DNA of 64,000 bases from contig ONAS01000002.1 of assembly GCA_900315815.1 (NCBI GenBank), forward strand, positions 1-64,000. The letters are read 5' to 3'. The translations under genes were made by a program, and so were the position numbers. The notes below the pieces were generated by a model. The model had not been told where the DNA came from and made no database searches. It worked only from the letters and a program-made list of their open reading frames with translations. The DNA comes from an uncultured Eubacteriales bacterium (GTDB lineage Bacteria > Bacillota > Clostridia > Oscillospirales > Acutalibacteraceae). Shown here piece after piece: positions 8,328 through 18,496 of the stretch (the stretch's first letter is position 1; every line of letters begins with the position of its first letter).

Positions 8328-9746
8328 ATGAAGAAAACAATCGCAATCATTTTGGCCGTTGTGATGACCGTATCGTGTCTGATCATCCCTGTCAGCGCGG
8401 ACGCCGTCACGGATAAGATCGACCCCGCCGTGCTGGAGCAGATCAAAAACGGCAGCTTTGACGGCATGGTGGTGGAGATACGCCATCACAACCCCGCGTA
8501 TCCCACCGAGGGCGTATCCGATCAGGATGCTGTCTATAACGATGTGGCGGCACAGCAGGCGCTGTTCCGGCAGATCGGCGAATTCAGTCATTATGAGGTC
8601 GGCACGTTCTCGATCGGAAAGGTGAACGTCGGTCTGCCGTACAGCTCGATCGAAAAGGTCGCCGCACTGCCGAATGTGGACTATATCGCTATGCCTGAGG
8701 AAGGCTGTTATGTTCCTGCAGAGCAGAAGATCAGCGACGCGTCGAAGGAGAAGCTCGCCGCTCTGAACGATAGTGACACGGTCGATCTGGTGATCTGGCT
8801 GGCGTACACTCAACAGGTTTATATCGGTATGGATGCGCCGGATGATGATGCTACCCACGAAACTGTTGACGCGTATCTCAGGAATAAAAAAGACAGAAGA
8901 AAGGCATACATCACTGCCAAAAACGAGGAATTTGTCAAGCGGATCTCCGCCGCCGTCGACGTGGAAGAAATCACCGCGCTGAATCTGACGCCGATCGCGT
9001 TTGTACGCACCACCGCCGACAAGGTGATGAAGATCGCCGCTCTGCCGGAGGTCTGGACGCTGGGTGTTAACGATCAGGCTGATCCGGTCGATCCGCCGAT
9101 GGAAGAAACAGAGCCGGAAGATAAGCCTGCGACCGTTTCCGAAAAATTCGAGCAGTGGATGTGGGATACCGTCAAGGCTGTTCGCGAAGACGATCCCGAT
9201 ATGATTGTCCGTTATGATGAAAAGCTCGACTACCGCGACTATGAGGAGCTGTACACCTGCGGCGAGTGGACGCTGATCCAAGCGCATACCTGCGGTATGC
9301 TCGAGCCGTGGGATATGATTTTTTCAATCGATTTCGGCAGCAGGATCCTGTCATGGTGGACGGAGGGCGCTTGCCTTTATCCGTATGCCCTCTTTGTCTA
9401 TGACGCGGCGCAGGATACCTTTTTTCCGATCGAAAAGGTCAATCCCGACGACTATGCGGGGATCCTCGACGCGATGGATGCGCTGAAGGTCGGCAGACCG
9501 CTCGGCGACGCCGACGGCGACAAAGACCTGACGATCCTCGACGCGACCGCGATCCAGCGCGATATCGCCGAGCTTTCAAAGCTGCCGCAGAATGATACGT
9601 ATACGCTGGAGGTCAACGCCGTTCCGTGGCCGTGCTACGCTTATTCCGACGCCGACCGCGACGGCGAAACCACCGTCATGGACGCGACGCGGATCCAGCG
9701 GATGATCGCGGATCTGGACGACAGCGGCGGAAATGAAGTGAAGTGA
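8328..9746 (+). CDS. Secreted protein with C-terminal type I dockerin-like repeats
   Basis: A 472-residue exported protein. A signal peptide (residues 1 to about 24, cut after VSA) leads into a body with two related segments ending SSIEKVAALPNVDYIAMPEE and ADKVMKIAALPEVWTLGV. These resemble the I9 propeptide/inhibitor fold of subtilases. The C-terminus carries two dockerin-type calcium loops, DADGDKDLTILDATAIQRDI and DADRDGETTVMDATRIQRMI, which in cellulosomal bacteria dock proteins onto cohesins. The ATG at 8328 is chosen for its AAAGGAGG site; an upstream in-frame ATG lacks one. It is the third gene after the sigma and anti-sigma genes. The dockerin call is strong; the I9 resemblance is tentative. 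Confidence 0.82.
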   Translation: MKKTIAIILAVVMTVSCLIIPVSADAVTDKIDPAVLEQIKNGSFDGMVVEIRHHNPAYPTEGVSDQDAVYNDVAAQQALFRQIGEFSHYEVGTFSIGKVNVGLPYSSIEKVAALPNVDYIAMPEEGCYVPAEQKISDASKEKLAALNDSDTVDLVIWLAYTQQVYIGMDAPDDDATHETVDAYLRNKKDRRKAYITAKNEEFVKRISAAVDVEEITALNLTPIAFVRTTADKVMKIAALPEVWTLGVNDQADPVDPPMEETEPEDKPATVSEKFEQWMWDTVKAVREDDPDMIVRYDEKLDYRDYEELYTCGEWTLIQAHTCGMLEPWDMIFSIDFGSRILSWWTEGACLYPYALFVYDAAQDTFFPIEKVNPDDYAGILDAMDALKVGRPLGDADGDKDLTILDATAIQRDIAELSKLPQNDTYTLEVNAVPWPCYAYSDADRDGETTVMDATRIQRMIADLDDSGGNEVK

Positions 9747-9766
9747 TAACCTCTTATTCCCCTTTC

Positions 9767-9803
9767 AGAGGGCGGGTACCGCGTGTATCCGCTCTCTTTT
9801 TCT
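9767..9803 (+). terminator. Rho-independent terminator after the dockerin gene
   Basis: A 9-bp stem (9767-9775 with 9789-9797, one G-U pair) followed by a T run. It separates the sigma/dockerin operon from the ctsR promoter. Confidence 0.75.
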
Positions 9804-9842
9804 GTTTGATCATCCGTTTTTGAACAATTTGTGAATAATCAA

Positions 9843-9866
9843 ATTTGACCTTGACTTTCTTTGACC
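9843..9866 (-). promoter_or_regulatory. CtsR operator (tandem heptads)
   Basis: Read on the minus strand this is GGTCAAA-GAA-AGTCAAG-GTCAAAT, which matches the known CtsR box (GGTCAAA-NAN-GGTCAAA type) and adds a third half-site. It overlaps the -35 box of the ctsR promoter, so binding would block transcription of the operon that encodes CtsR. Confidence 0.85.
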
Positions 9867-9879
9867 AATGATGTACAAT
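9851..9879 (+). promoter_or_regulatory. Promoter of ctsR-mcsA-mcsB-clpC
   Basis: TTGACT (9851-9856), 17-bp spacer and TACAAT (9874-9879), with the -35 inside the CtsR operator. Further plus-strand half-sites (AGTCAAA at 9882, GGTCAGG at 9889, AGGTCAG at 9898) follow at the predicted start of transcription near 9886. The leader to ctsR would be about 285 bases. Confidence 0.8.
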
Positions 9880-9903
9880 AGAGTCAAAGGTCAGGGAAGG
9901 TCA

Positions 9904-10071
9904 GTTGTTGGTCGGTGGTTGATAGTTGATAGTTGTTAGTTGTTAGTTGGCGGTTGATAGTTGATAGTTGATAGTTATCAGTTGTCAGTTGTCAGTTGTC
10001 AGTTGTCAGTTGTCAGTTGTCAGTTGTCAGTTGTCAGTTGTCAGTTGTCAGTTGTCAGTTGTCAGTTGACA
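9904..10071 (+). repeat. Heptamer tandem repeat array 1 (GTYGNNR), 24 units
   Basis: 24 consecutive 7-base units: GTTGTTG, GTCGGTG, several GTTGATA/GTTGTTA/GTTGGCG, GTTATCA, then 12 identical GTTGTCA copies (9981-10064) and GTTGACA. It occupies most of the ctsR leader. An open frame through it gives only low-complexity peptide and is not a gene. Related arrays lie at 18323-18483 and 26032-26154. Confidence 0.95.
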
Positions 10072-10171
10072 GCCTCTGACCGGCAAATCTCCATAGCGTG
10101 TCAGCGTTCGCCGACAGACCGCCGGCTTCTGACCGACAACCACTTACGATGCTTCGAAAGAAGGGTTTATT

Positions 10172-10627
10172 ATGCGTATGAGCGATCTTGTGGCAGAGTA
10201 TATCAACGATATTCTGGAGGCGCAGGACGGCGCGGCGGAGATCCGCCGCAATGAGCTGGCGATGACCCTCGGCTGCGTCCCCAGCCAGATCAACTACGTG
10301 ATCGCCTCCCGCTTCACGCCGGAGCAGGGCTACATCGTAGAGTCACGGCGCGGCGGCGGCGGGTACATCCGCATCACGCGGATCAAGACCACGCGCGGCG
10401 GTGCGATCATGCACATCGTCAATTCCATCGGCAGCACGCTCGACAAGGCGACCGCCGAGGTCATGCTGAAAAACATGCTCGGACGCGGCGTCATCGACGC
10501 ACGCACGGCGCGGCTGATGGCGGCGGCGCTGGGAGAGAGGGCGTATATGGACGTCCCCCAGCAGTACCGCGATACCGTCCGCGCGACGGTATTCAAGAAT
10601 ATGCTGCTCACACTGCTCGACGGATAG
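10172..10627 (+). CDS. ctsR: CtsR, transcriptional repressor of class III stress genes
   Basis: A dimeric repressor of the clp genes in Firmicutes that loses DNA binding on heat stress. The 151 residues include the winged helix-turn-helix region RRNELAMTLGCVPSQINYVI and the glycine-rich wing RRGGGGYIRITRI (about residues 59-71), whose tetraglycine loop acts as the heat sensor in Bacillus. The C-terminal dimer domain follows. The length matches the family. It is the first gene of the operon and sits downstream of a promoter that overlaps a CtsR box, so autorepression is expected. A modest AAGAAGGG ribosome binding site precedes the ATG; a second ATG two codons later is possible. Confidence 0.96.
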   Translation: MRMSDLVAEYINDILEAQDGAAEIRRNELAMTLGCVPSQINYVIASRFTPEQGYIVESRRGGGGYIRITRIKTTRGGAIMHIVNSIGSTLDKATAEVMLKNMLGRGVIDARTARLMAAALGERAYMDVPQQYRDTVRATVFKNMLLTLLDG

Positions 10628-10690
10628 ATACAAACTATCCGCAAGGTATATGATAAAGTTTAGAGAGAATTTCAGAACGGAGGAATCATT

Positions 10691-11194
10691 ATGTTATGTC
10701 AACACTGTCAGAAGAATGAGGCTACCACTCATGTCAAGACCGTCATAAACGGCAAAACTGCCGAGTACCGGCTCTGTCCGGAATGCGCTCACGCGCTGGG
10801 ATACGATCACATGTTCCCGGATCTTACCGCGGATTTCGGCGGTATCCTGGGATCCTTTTTGAGTGCGGCGCTGCCTGCGCGCTCCGGCGCGACACACTGC
10901 AGGCTCTGCGGCAGCACCATGAACGATATCAAAAAGACCGGCAAGGTCGGCTGCAGCGAATGCTATGACACCTTCTTCTCAGATCTGATGCCCACCATCC
11001 GCAGTATCCACGGCAACACCGAGCACATCGGCAAGCGTCCCGTGATCGAATACGAAACATCCGGCGACAAACAGCCCGAAAAGGATCAGGCGGACGTCGG
11101 CGCGCTCAGAGCGGAGCTGAAAAAGGCGATCGAGGAAGAGAATTTCGAACGCGCCGCCGAGCTGCGCGATCGGATCAAGGAGATGGAGGGATAA
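10691..11194 (+). CDS. mcsA: McsA, zinc-binding activator of McsB
   Basis: A 167-residue adaptor that activates the protein arginine kinase McsB and helps regulate CtsR and ClpC. Four CxxC zinc motifs are present in order: CQHC (residue 3), CPEC (about 29), CRLC (about 72) and CSEC (about 88). The C-terminus carries a UVR motif (LKKAIEEENFERAAELRDRI) like the linker of ClpC and UvrB. A strong GGAGG site precedes the ATG by 8 bases. It lies 63 bases after ctsR and two bases before mcsB, the standard order in Firmicutes. Confidence 0.96.
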   Translation: MLCQHCQKNEATTHVKTVINGKTAEYRLCPECAHALGYDHMFPDLTADFGGILGSFLSAALPARSGATHCRLCGSTMNDIKKTGKVGCSECYDTFFSDLMPTIRSIHGNTEHIGKRPVIEYETSGDKQPEKDQADVGALRAELKKAIEEENFERAAELRDRIKEMEG

Positions 11195-11196
11195 CC

Positions 11197-12174
11197 ATGA
11201 GCGAAGCAGTCGTATCAACCAGAGTGCGCCTGGCGCGCAATCTCAGCGATTATCCGTTCCCGATCCGCCTGTCCGACGACAAGGCGAAGGAGATCGCGGA
11301 TAAGGTGGACGAAGCGCTCAGGGACTGCGGCGTCAGATTCCACCGCATCGACCTGAGCACCGTATCCGACACCATCAGGGTCGCGCTTCTGGAGCGCCAT
11401 CTGATCAGCCCGGACTTTGTCCGCGGCGACAAGGGACGCGCGGTGTTCCTCAGCGATGACAACACCGTATCCATCATGGTCAACGAAGAGGATCATATCC
11501 GTCTGCAGGTGCTGCGCGACGGCTTTGAGCCGGACGAAGCGTATGAGATCGCCGATCGGCTGGACAACGCGCTGTCGCGCAAGCTGAACTACGCGTTCCA
11601 CGAAAAGCTCGGCTACCTGACCCAATGCCCGACCAACCTCGGCACGGGGATGCGGGCGTCGGTGATGCTGCATCTGCCCGCTTTGGATATCACCGGAGCG
11701 GTCCACCGCATCGGCGCGAACCTCAGCAAGCTGGGACTGACCATCCGCGGTCTCTACGGCGAAAGCACCAAGCCCGTGGGGGCGTTCTTCCAGCTGAGCA
11801 ATCAGGTGACGCTGGGCATCTCCGAGAAGGCGGCGATCGCCAACCTCAAGAACATCACCGCTCAGCTGATCGCGCAGGAGATGAAGGCGCGTGAACAGCT
11901 GCTCGGAAAGATCGAGGTGCGGGACAAGATCGCCCGCGCCCTGGGCGTCCTGAAAACGGCGCTGGTCATGGATCACGGCGAGGCGATGAGCCTGCTGTCG
12001 CTGGTGCGTCTGGGCGTCGCTTCCAAACAGCTCAGCACCCTGTCTACCGACAGCATCGACCGCCTGATCGTCGAGATCCAGCCGGCTTCCGTCATGACGA
12101 AATTCGGCGAGGAGATGACCCCGCAGGAGCGGGATATCAAGCGCGCCGAAATGATCAGAGAAAGATTCGAATAA
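11197..12174 (+). CDS. mcsB: McsB, protein arginine kinase
   Basis: Phosphorylates arginine residues on proteins, marking them for the ClpC-ClpP protease. It is related to the guanidino (creatine/arginine) kinases. Visible signatures are the nucleotide-binding STRVRLARNL at the N-terminus, MVNEEDHIRLQ in the middle and the catalytic-loop CPTNLGTGMRASVMLHLPAL (cysteine about residue 147). The C-terminus ends in PQERDIKRAEMIRERF. At 325 residues it is shorter than the Bacillus enzyme, as about 20 N-terminal residues before the STRVRLARN motif are absent. It starts 2 bases after mcsA, so expression is coupled. Confidence 0.96.
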   Translation: MSEAVVSTRVRLARNLSDYPFPIRLSDDKAKEIADKVDEALRDCGVRFHRIDLSTVSDTIRVALLERHLISPDFVRGDKGRAVFLSDDNTVSIMVNEEDHIRLQVLRDGFEPDEAYEIADRLDNALSRKLNYAFHEKLGYLTQCPTNLGTGMRASVMLHLPALDITGAVHRIGANLSKLGLTIRGLYGESTKPVGAFFQLSNQVTLGISEKAAIANLKNITAQLIAQEMKAREQLLGKIEVRDKIARALGVLKTALVMDHGEAMSLLSLVRLGVASKQLSTLSTDSIDRLIVEIQPASVMTKFGEEMTPQERDIKRAEMIRERFE

Positions 12175-12214
12175 ATGATCCCGCGACACAGTCGCATTAA
12201 AGGAGGTATGTGTT

Positions 12215-14665
<2,451 letters not shown>

Positions 14666-14681
14666 TAAACGGCATAAAAAC

Positions 14682-14709
14682 AGCCCGAGCCTTCACGGTT
14701 CGGGCTTTT
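14682..14709. terminator. Terminator between clpC and tarJ (convergent)
   Basis: A 10-bp stem (14682-14691 with 14697-14706, one G-U pair) followed by T4. It lies between two convergent genes and can serve both. Confidence 0.8.
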
Positions 14710-14741
14710 GTCGTTGTATGACGTCGATGTTGCGCCGGATG

Positions 14742-15764
14742 CTAGAGATTCCAGTGCAGGATCGTTTTTCCGAAGGCTTTTTTGGCGTCGATCTCAAACG
14801 CCTTCTTGATGTCCGGAAAGGCGTTGACCTCGACGATGTTGCCCACAAGGCGGGAGAGGTACATCGGTATCGTCGGATAGTCGCGGTAGAGCTGTACCGT
14901 GCGTCGGAAGTCCGTTTTTCCGGAGCGGCTGGTGCCGAAGAGCCTCAGCCCCTTTTCCAGGATCATGCGCGTGTTGACCGGCACGGGATATTCGCTGACG
15001 CCGAGGATGGAGACGGTGCCCTCGGGGCGGATCAGACCGATGATCTGCTCGATGGCGACGGGCGAGCCGTTGCCGCCGACGCACTCAAAGGCGTGGTCGA
15101 GTTGCAGATCGGCGGGGATATCGGTGGTCAGGCGGGCGCTGTCCGCAAAGGAGAAATCGGAGAGCTTCTCGCGGCTGATGCCGAAGACATGTACGCGGCT
15201 GTCGGGAAGCATCTTTTTGAGCAGCAGCGCGGTGATGAACGCCAGATTGCCGTCGCCCCATACGCCGATGTTGTCTCTGCGGGCGTGGGCGATGGTCTCA
15301 AAGCGGCTGACCGCGTGGACGCTGACGGATACCAGCTCGGTGAACGCGGCGACGTCCGGGTCGAGTCCGTCGGGGAGCAGCACCAGCCGCTCGGGCGACA
15401 GAGAGATGTATTCCTGCAGGAAGCCGTCCGCGGAGCTGCCGCAGAATTTGCTGGAGCGCAGGTAATTCTCCGCGATGCAGGGGTCTTCCTCGCAGGGGAT
15501 ATTCGGCACCATGACGACCTTGTCGCCGGGGCGGAACTGTCCCTGAGGGTCATAGACGACCTGACCGATCCCCTCGTGGATCAGCGCCATCGGGAGCTTT
15601 TCCTTCAGCACGCGGATGTCGCGGGTGCCCTGATAGTAGCGCTGGTCGGCGTTGCAGATCGAAAGGTGGGTCGGACGCACCAGCACGCCGCCCGAAAGGC
15701 CGACGTCCTCGAACGCGATCTCGAACCGCCGCGGAGAACGCAGGCGATAGACGGTGTTAATCAT
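14742..15764 (-). CDS. tarJ: TarJ-like ribulose-5-phosphate reductase (zinc-type alcohol dehydrogenase)
   Basis: A medium-chain dehydrogenase that with TarI makes CDP-ribitol: it reduces D-ribulose-5-phosphate to ribitol-5-phosphate with NADPH. The 340 residues read like TarJ from the start (INTVYRLRSPRRFEIAFEDV). The zinc-site region is LSICNADQRYYQG, followed by LIHEGIGQVV and a Rossmann segment IGVWGDGNLAF (about residues 175-185). It overlaps the upstream tarI by 8 bases. It is the last gene of a five-gene minus-strand operon (tagG, tagH, licD, tarI, tarJ). The activity is inferred from sequence likeness and pairing with tarI. Confidence 0.88.
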   Translation of the reverse strand: MINTVYRLRSPRRFEIAFEDVGLSGGVLVRPTHLSICNADQRYYQGTRDIRVLKEKLPMALIHEGIGQVVYDPQGQFRPGDKVVMVPNIPCEEDPCIAENYLRSSKFCGSSADGFLQEYISLSPERLVLLPDGLDPDVAAFTELVSVSVHAVSRFETIAHARRDNIGVWGDGNLAFITALLLKKMLPDSRVHVFGISREKLSDFSFADSARLTTDIPADLQLDHAFECVGGNGSPVAIEQIIGLIRPEGTVSILGVSEYPVPVNTRMILEKGLRLFGTSRSGKTDFRRTVQLYRDYPTIPMYLSRLVGNIVEVNAFPDIKKAFEIDAKKAFGKTILHWNL

Positions 15765-16467
15765 GGCTTTCTTCCTCTAACAGCGAGCGGGCGATCTTGA
15801 GATCGTAGGGATAGGTGATCTTGATGTTGAAGGTCTCGCCCTGAACAAGGCTGACCTGATAGCCCTTGAGCACCAGGATCTTCGCGGCGTCGGTGAGGAT
15901 CTCCTTTTCCTGTGCGCTGAGGCTGCGGTAGGTATCGCGCAGCAGCTTAGCTTTGAAGCTCTGCGGCGTCTGACCCTGATACATGCGCCGTCTGTCGGGG
16001 ATCGCGGTGATCGCGCTGCCGTCGCCCTCGACGATCGTGTCGGTGGCGGGGATCACGGTATCGCACGCGCCGTCGCGCAGAGCGGCCTCGATGTTCTCCT
16101 CGATGATGCGGTGGGTCAGGAACGGACGGACCGAGTCGTGGGTCACGATCACGGTGTCGTCGTCAAGGGTATAGTTCCGGTCGATGTAGTCGATCGCGTT
16201 CATGATGGTCTCGTTGCGGGTCGCACCGCCCTCGATCACCGCGATGCGGTCGGTCTTGCCGGTGTATTTGCGGATGATCTCCTCGGTGTGATGCACCCAC
16301 TTTCTCGGCGAGAGGACGATGATCTTCTCAAAGCGGGGATTGGGGAGGAATTTTTCGATGGTGTGGTTGATGATGGGCTTGCCCTTGATCTCCAGAAATT
16401 GCTTGGGCATGTCGTTGGAGCCCATCCGCGAGCCGGTGCCGCCCGCTAAAATGACTGCGAAAATCAT
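15757..16467 (-). CDS. tarI: TarI-like ribitol-5-phosphate cytidylyltransferase (IspD family)
   Basis: Transfers CMP from CTP to ribitol-5-phosphate, giving CDP-ribitol for wall polymers. It has the nucleotidyltransferase start FAVILAGGTGSRMGSNDMPK (residues 3-22), with the conserved GSRMG and PKQFL. Next come HDSVRPFLTHRII and the QTPQSFK substrate segment. At 236 residues it fits both TarI and IspD. TarI is preferred because the next gene is tarJ and the operon encodes a teichoic-acid type exporter. An AAGGAGC site lies before the ATG. Confidence 0.87.
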   Translation of the reverse strand: MIFAVILAGGTGSRMGSNDMPKQFLEIKGKPIINHTIEKFLPNPRFEKIIVLSPRKWVHHTEEIIRKYTGKTDRIAVIEGGATRNETIMNAIDYIDRNYTLDDDTVIVTHDSVRPFLTHRIIEENIEAALRDGACDTVIPATDTIVEGDGSAITAIPDRRRMYQGQTPQSFKAKLLRDTYRSLSAQEKEILTDAAKILVLKGYQVSLVQGETFNIKITYPYDLKIARSLLEEESHD

Positions 16468-16531
16468 ATTTTGCTCCTTAATGCGATCTCGTCGCGGTGA
16501 ATGGTGATGGCAGCCGCCTCGGCGATACTGC

Positions 16532-16577
16532 GATCCCTCGGTCAGCTTGCGCTGACGGCTCCTTTTGCGTAAGGAGA
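16532..16577 (-). repeat. Degenerate dispersed intergenic repeat between licD and tarI
   Basis: CCCTCGGTCAGC-TTGC-GCTGACGG followed by a GGCTCC...AAGGAG tail looks like the CTCCCTCAGTCAGC.../GGAGGGAGC repeats common between genes in gut Clostridia. A perfect 6-bp hairpin (16541-16546 with 16551-16556) is its core. Recognition is from memory of similar sequences and needs a genome search. Confidence 0.45.
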
Positions 16578-18311
16578 CTATTTCAGCTCCCCGAAGAAGT
16601 CGAAGCCGATCGCCTTTGCGTCGGGGATGTGCGTGCCTAAGTCAAGACGGTAGTAGTCGTGGTAGGGGGTCTGCTTGTACAGCGGGAGCATCTTCATGTA
16701 ATCCTCGCCGTACCAGATCTTCAGGAAGCCGTCGTACCCCTTGGGCATGAAGGTGTCCACGTCCTCGAATTTCCACTCGATGACCTCGGTGAACCACTCG
16801 CGCGGCATCATGTCGCGGTAGATGTGATCGGTGGCGGGGACCATGACGGTATGGCTGTCGGAATGCTCATATTTCCGCGTCGCCTTGTCGTAGGAGGCGG
16901 AATAGCTGTCCATGCTCTTCAGCCGCAGGAACGGCAGCAGCAGCTTGGATATGAGCCGCGCCTTGCCCTCTCCGCGGGGAGCGTTTTTCCAGCGCACGTT
17001 CATGAAGAGCCGCTTGTTCATCAGGCGCTTCCAGTGTTTGCGCCATGTTTTCGGGTCGTCGGGAACACGGTCGTAGACGAAGATATCCACGGAAAAGCCC
17101 TTGGGCATTTCGTAGCCGTCGGAGTAGCGCGAGGCGAAGTAGGTGCTTTTTGCCGTGATGCGGTCGAAGAAATAGTGGTAGCCGCTGCGGTTGGTGAAGC
17201 TCTGATAGCTGAATCGTTCGTCCAGCTCTGCGGGAGCGACCGCCTTGAAGCGCTCAAAATCCTCACGCAGCATGCCGACGTCCACGTCGTCGTCCCACGG
17301 GATGAAGCCGCCGTGTCTGGCGGCGCCCAGCATGGAGCCGCCGGAGAGAAAATAGCGGATATCATGCTTGCGGCAGATGCGATCGAGCTCTCGGAGCATA
17401 TCCAGCAAGAGCCTGCGCAGGAAGCTGAGCTTCCCGCTGTAGCCGTCGGCGATCACCGACGGACGGAAATCGGTTTTTTTCAGCAGGGCGAGCAGGGTGA
17501 AGCGTATCGCCTCGTCCGCCGTGCAGACCGGCTCAAAGCCCAGCGAGCGCAGCTTGCCGTCGGATAGGGCGGAATAGCGTGCCTCGCAGGGGGGATCATC
17601 GCTGAGCGAAAGCGTCACGCCGCCGCGGGCGAGCAGGGAATAGACCTTGCTTTTCAGCTCATAGCGGCTGAGCGAGAACGACGAAGCGTTGTAGACATTG
17701 CCCGGCTTGCCGAATTTGCTGACGGTGTAAACCGCCGTCACCGCGTCGGGCAGGTACAGTGCGGAGGAACAGATCGGCGCGTCGGTATTGCTGAGGGTGA
17801 CCGTGCCGCTTTCCTCTGCTTCCCTCGCGATCGCGGACAATCCGAGGGGATCGCTGTCCGCGCAGAACAGCCGATCACAGAAGAGCGCCCGGATGCTGCC
17901 GCCCTTGCGGCAGGATGACGCGAGCTTCCCGCGAAGTTCTGCCAGCACGGGATGGGTGGCGATCAGCTCCATCTCGGCGTATTTCTGGATGACGGAATGG
18001 GGCTTAATATTCGATAAAAGAACAATAACGGTCAGCTCGACCTGATTTTCCGTACACAGCGCGAGCACTGCGTCCAGATCGGCGGCGTCATGAGCGGCGG
18101 CGTCGATGATGTACCACAGCTTGCCGCTGCCCGCGCGGATCTCGTCGGCGGAGCAGAACAGGCGCAGCTCTCCGAGCGCCTTCGCGGTCGACGCGAGCGC
18201 GTCTGCAAGCAGTCCCTTGCCTATGATACAAACGCCGCTGTCCGAAAGGGACCTGCGGCGTATGGCTTCGGCACAAAGAGCTATTTCATTTTCTCTGACT
18301 GTGTTGAGCAT
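16578..18311 (-). CDS. LicD family transferase with N-terminal epimerase-like domain
   Basis: A 577-residue, two-part protein. Residues 1 to about 310 resemble a degenerate NAD-dependent epimerase: a Rossmann start VCIIGKGLLADALASTA, then GNVYNASSFSLSRYELKSKV and KLRSLGFEPVCTADEAIRF, as in the tail of UDP-sugar epimerases, but with no clear YxxxK pair. Residues about 310-577 are a LicD phosphotransferase domain with GGSMLGAARHGGFIPWDDDV, whose acidic DDDVD residues bind metal. The GGAGGT site before the ATG at 18311 fixes the start; an upstream in-frame ATG at 18494 would only translate the heptamer repeat. Next to tarI and tarJ it may transfer a phospho-alditol such as ribitol-phosphate, or phosphocholine. 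Confidence 0.82.
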   Translation of the reverse strand: MLNTVRENEIALCAEAIRRRSLSDSGVCIIGKGLLADALASTAKALGELRLFCSADEIRAGSGKLWYIIDAAAHDAADLDAVLALCTENQVELTVIVLLSNIKPHSVIQKYAEMELIATHPVLAELRGKLASSCRKGGSIRALFCDRLFCADSDPLGLSAIAREAEESGTVTLSNTDAPICSSALYLPDAVTAVYTVSKFGKPGNVYNASSFSLSRYELKSKVYSLLARGGVTLSLSDDPPCEARYSALSDGKLRSLGFEPVCTADEAIRFTLLALLKKTDFRPSVIADGYSGKLSFLRRLLLDMLRELDRICRKHDIRYFLSGGSMLGAARHGGFIPWDDDVDVGMLREDFERFKAVAPAELDERFSYQSFTNRSGYHYFFDRITAKSTYFASRYSDGYEMPKGFSVDIFVYDRVPDDPKTWRKHWKRLMNKRLFMNVRWKNAPRGEGKARLISKLLLPFLRLKSMDSYSASYDKATRKYEHSDSHTVMVPATDHIYRDMMPREWFTEVIEWKFEDVDTFMPKGYDGFLKIWYGEDYMKMLPLYKQTPYHDYYRLDLGTHIPDAKAIGFDFFGELK

Positions 18312-18322
18312 ATAGACCTCCG

Positions 18323-18483
18323 GTTGGCAGTCGGCGGTTGGCAGTTGATAGTCGGAAGTTGATAGTCGGCAGTTGATAGTCGGCAGTTGATAGTCGGAAG
18401 TTGATAGTTGGCAGTTGATAGTTGATGGTTGATAGTCGGAAGTTGATAGTTGATGGTTGGCAGTCGGAAGTCGGCGGTCGGCG
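18323..18483 (+). repeat. Heptamer tandem repeat array 2 (GTYGNNR), 23 units
   Basis: 23 contiguous 7-base units of GTTGGCA, GTCGGCG, GTTGATA, GTCGGAA, GTCGGCA and GTTGATG with no break. It fills the gap between tagH and licD (both minus strand) and ends next to the GGAGGT ribosome binding site of licD. The transcript therefore carries the complementary CAAC-rich form. Confidence 0.95.
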
Positions 18484-18496
18484 CAGCGCTTCACGC

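Noticed and set aside
9904..10071. CRISPR array
   Set aside because: Repeats are 7 bases with no spacers, and there are no cas genes in the window.
9961..10254. Open frame with QLSVVSC-type repeats in the ctsR leader
   Set aside because: It is only the heptamer array read as codons, has no ribosome binding site and ends inside ctsR in another frame.
15757..16467. IspD of isoprenoid synthesis
   Set aside because: The fold is shared, but overlap with tarJ and the teichoic-acid operon context favour ribitol-5-phosphate as substrate.
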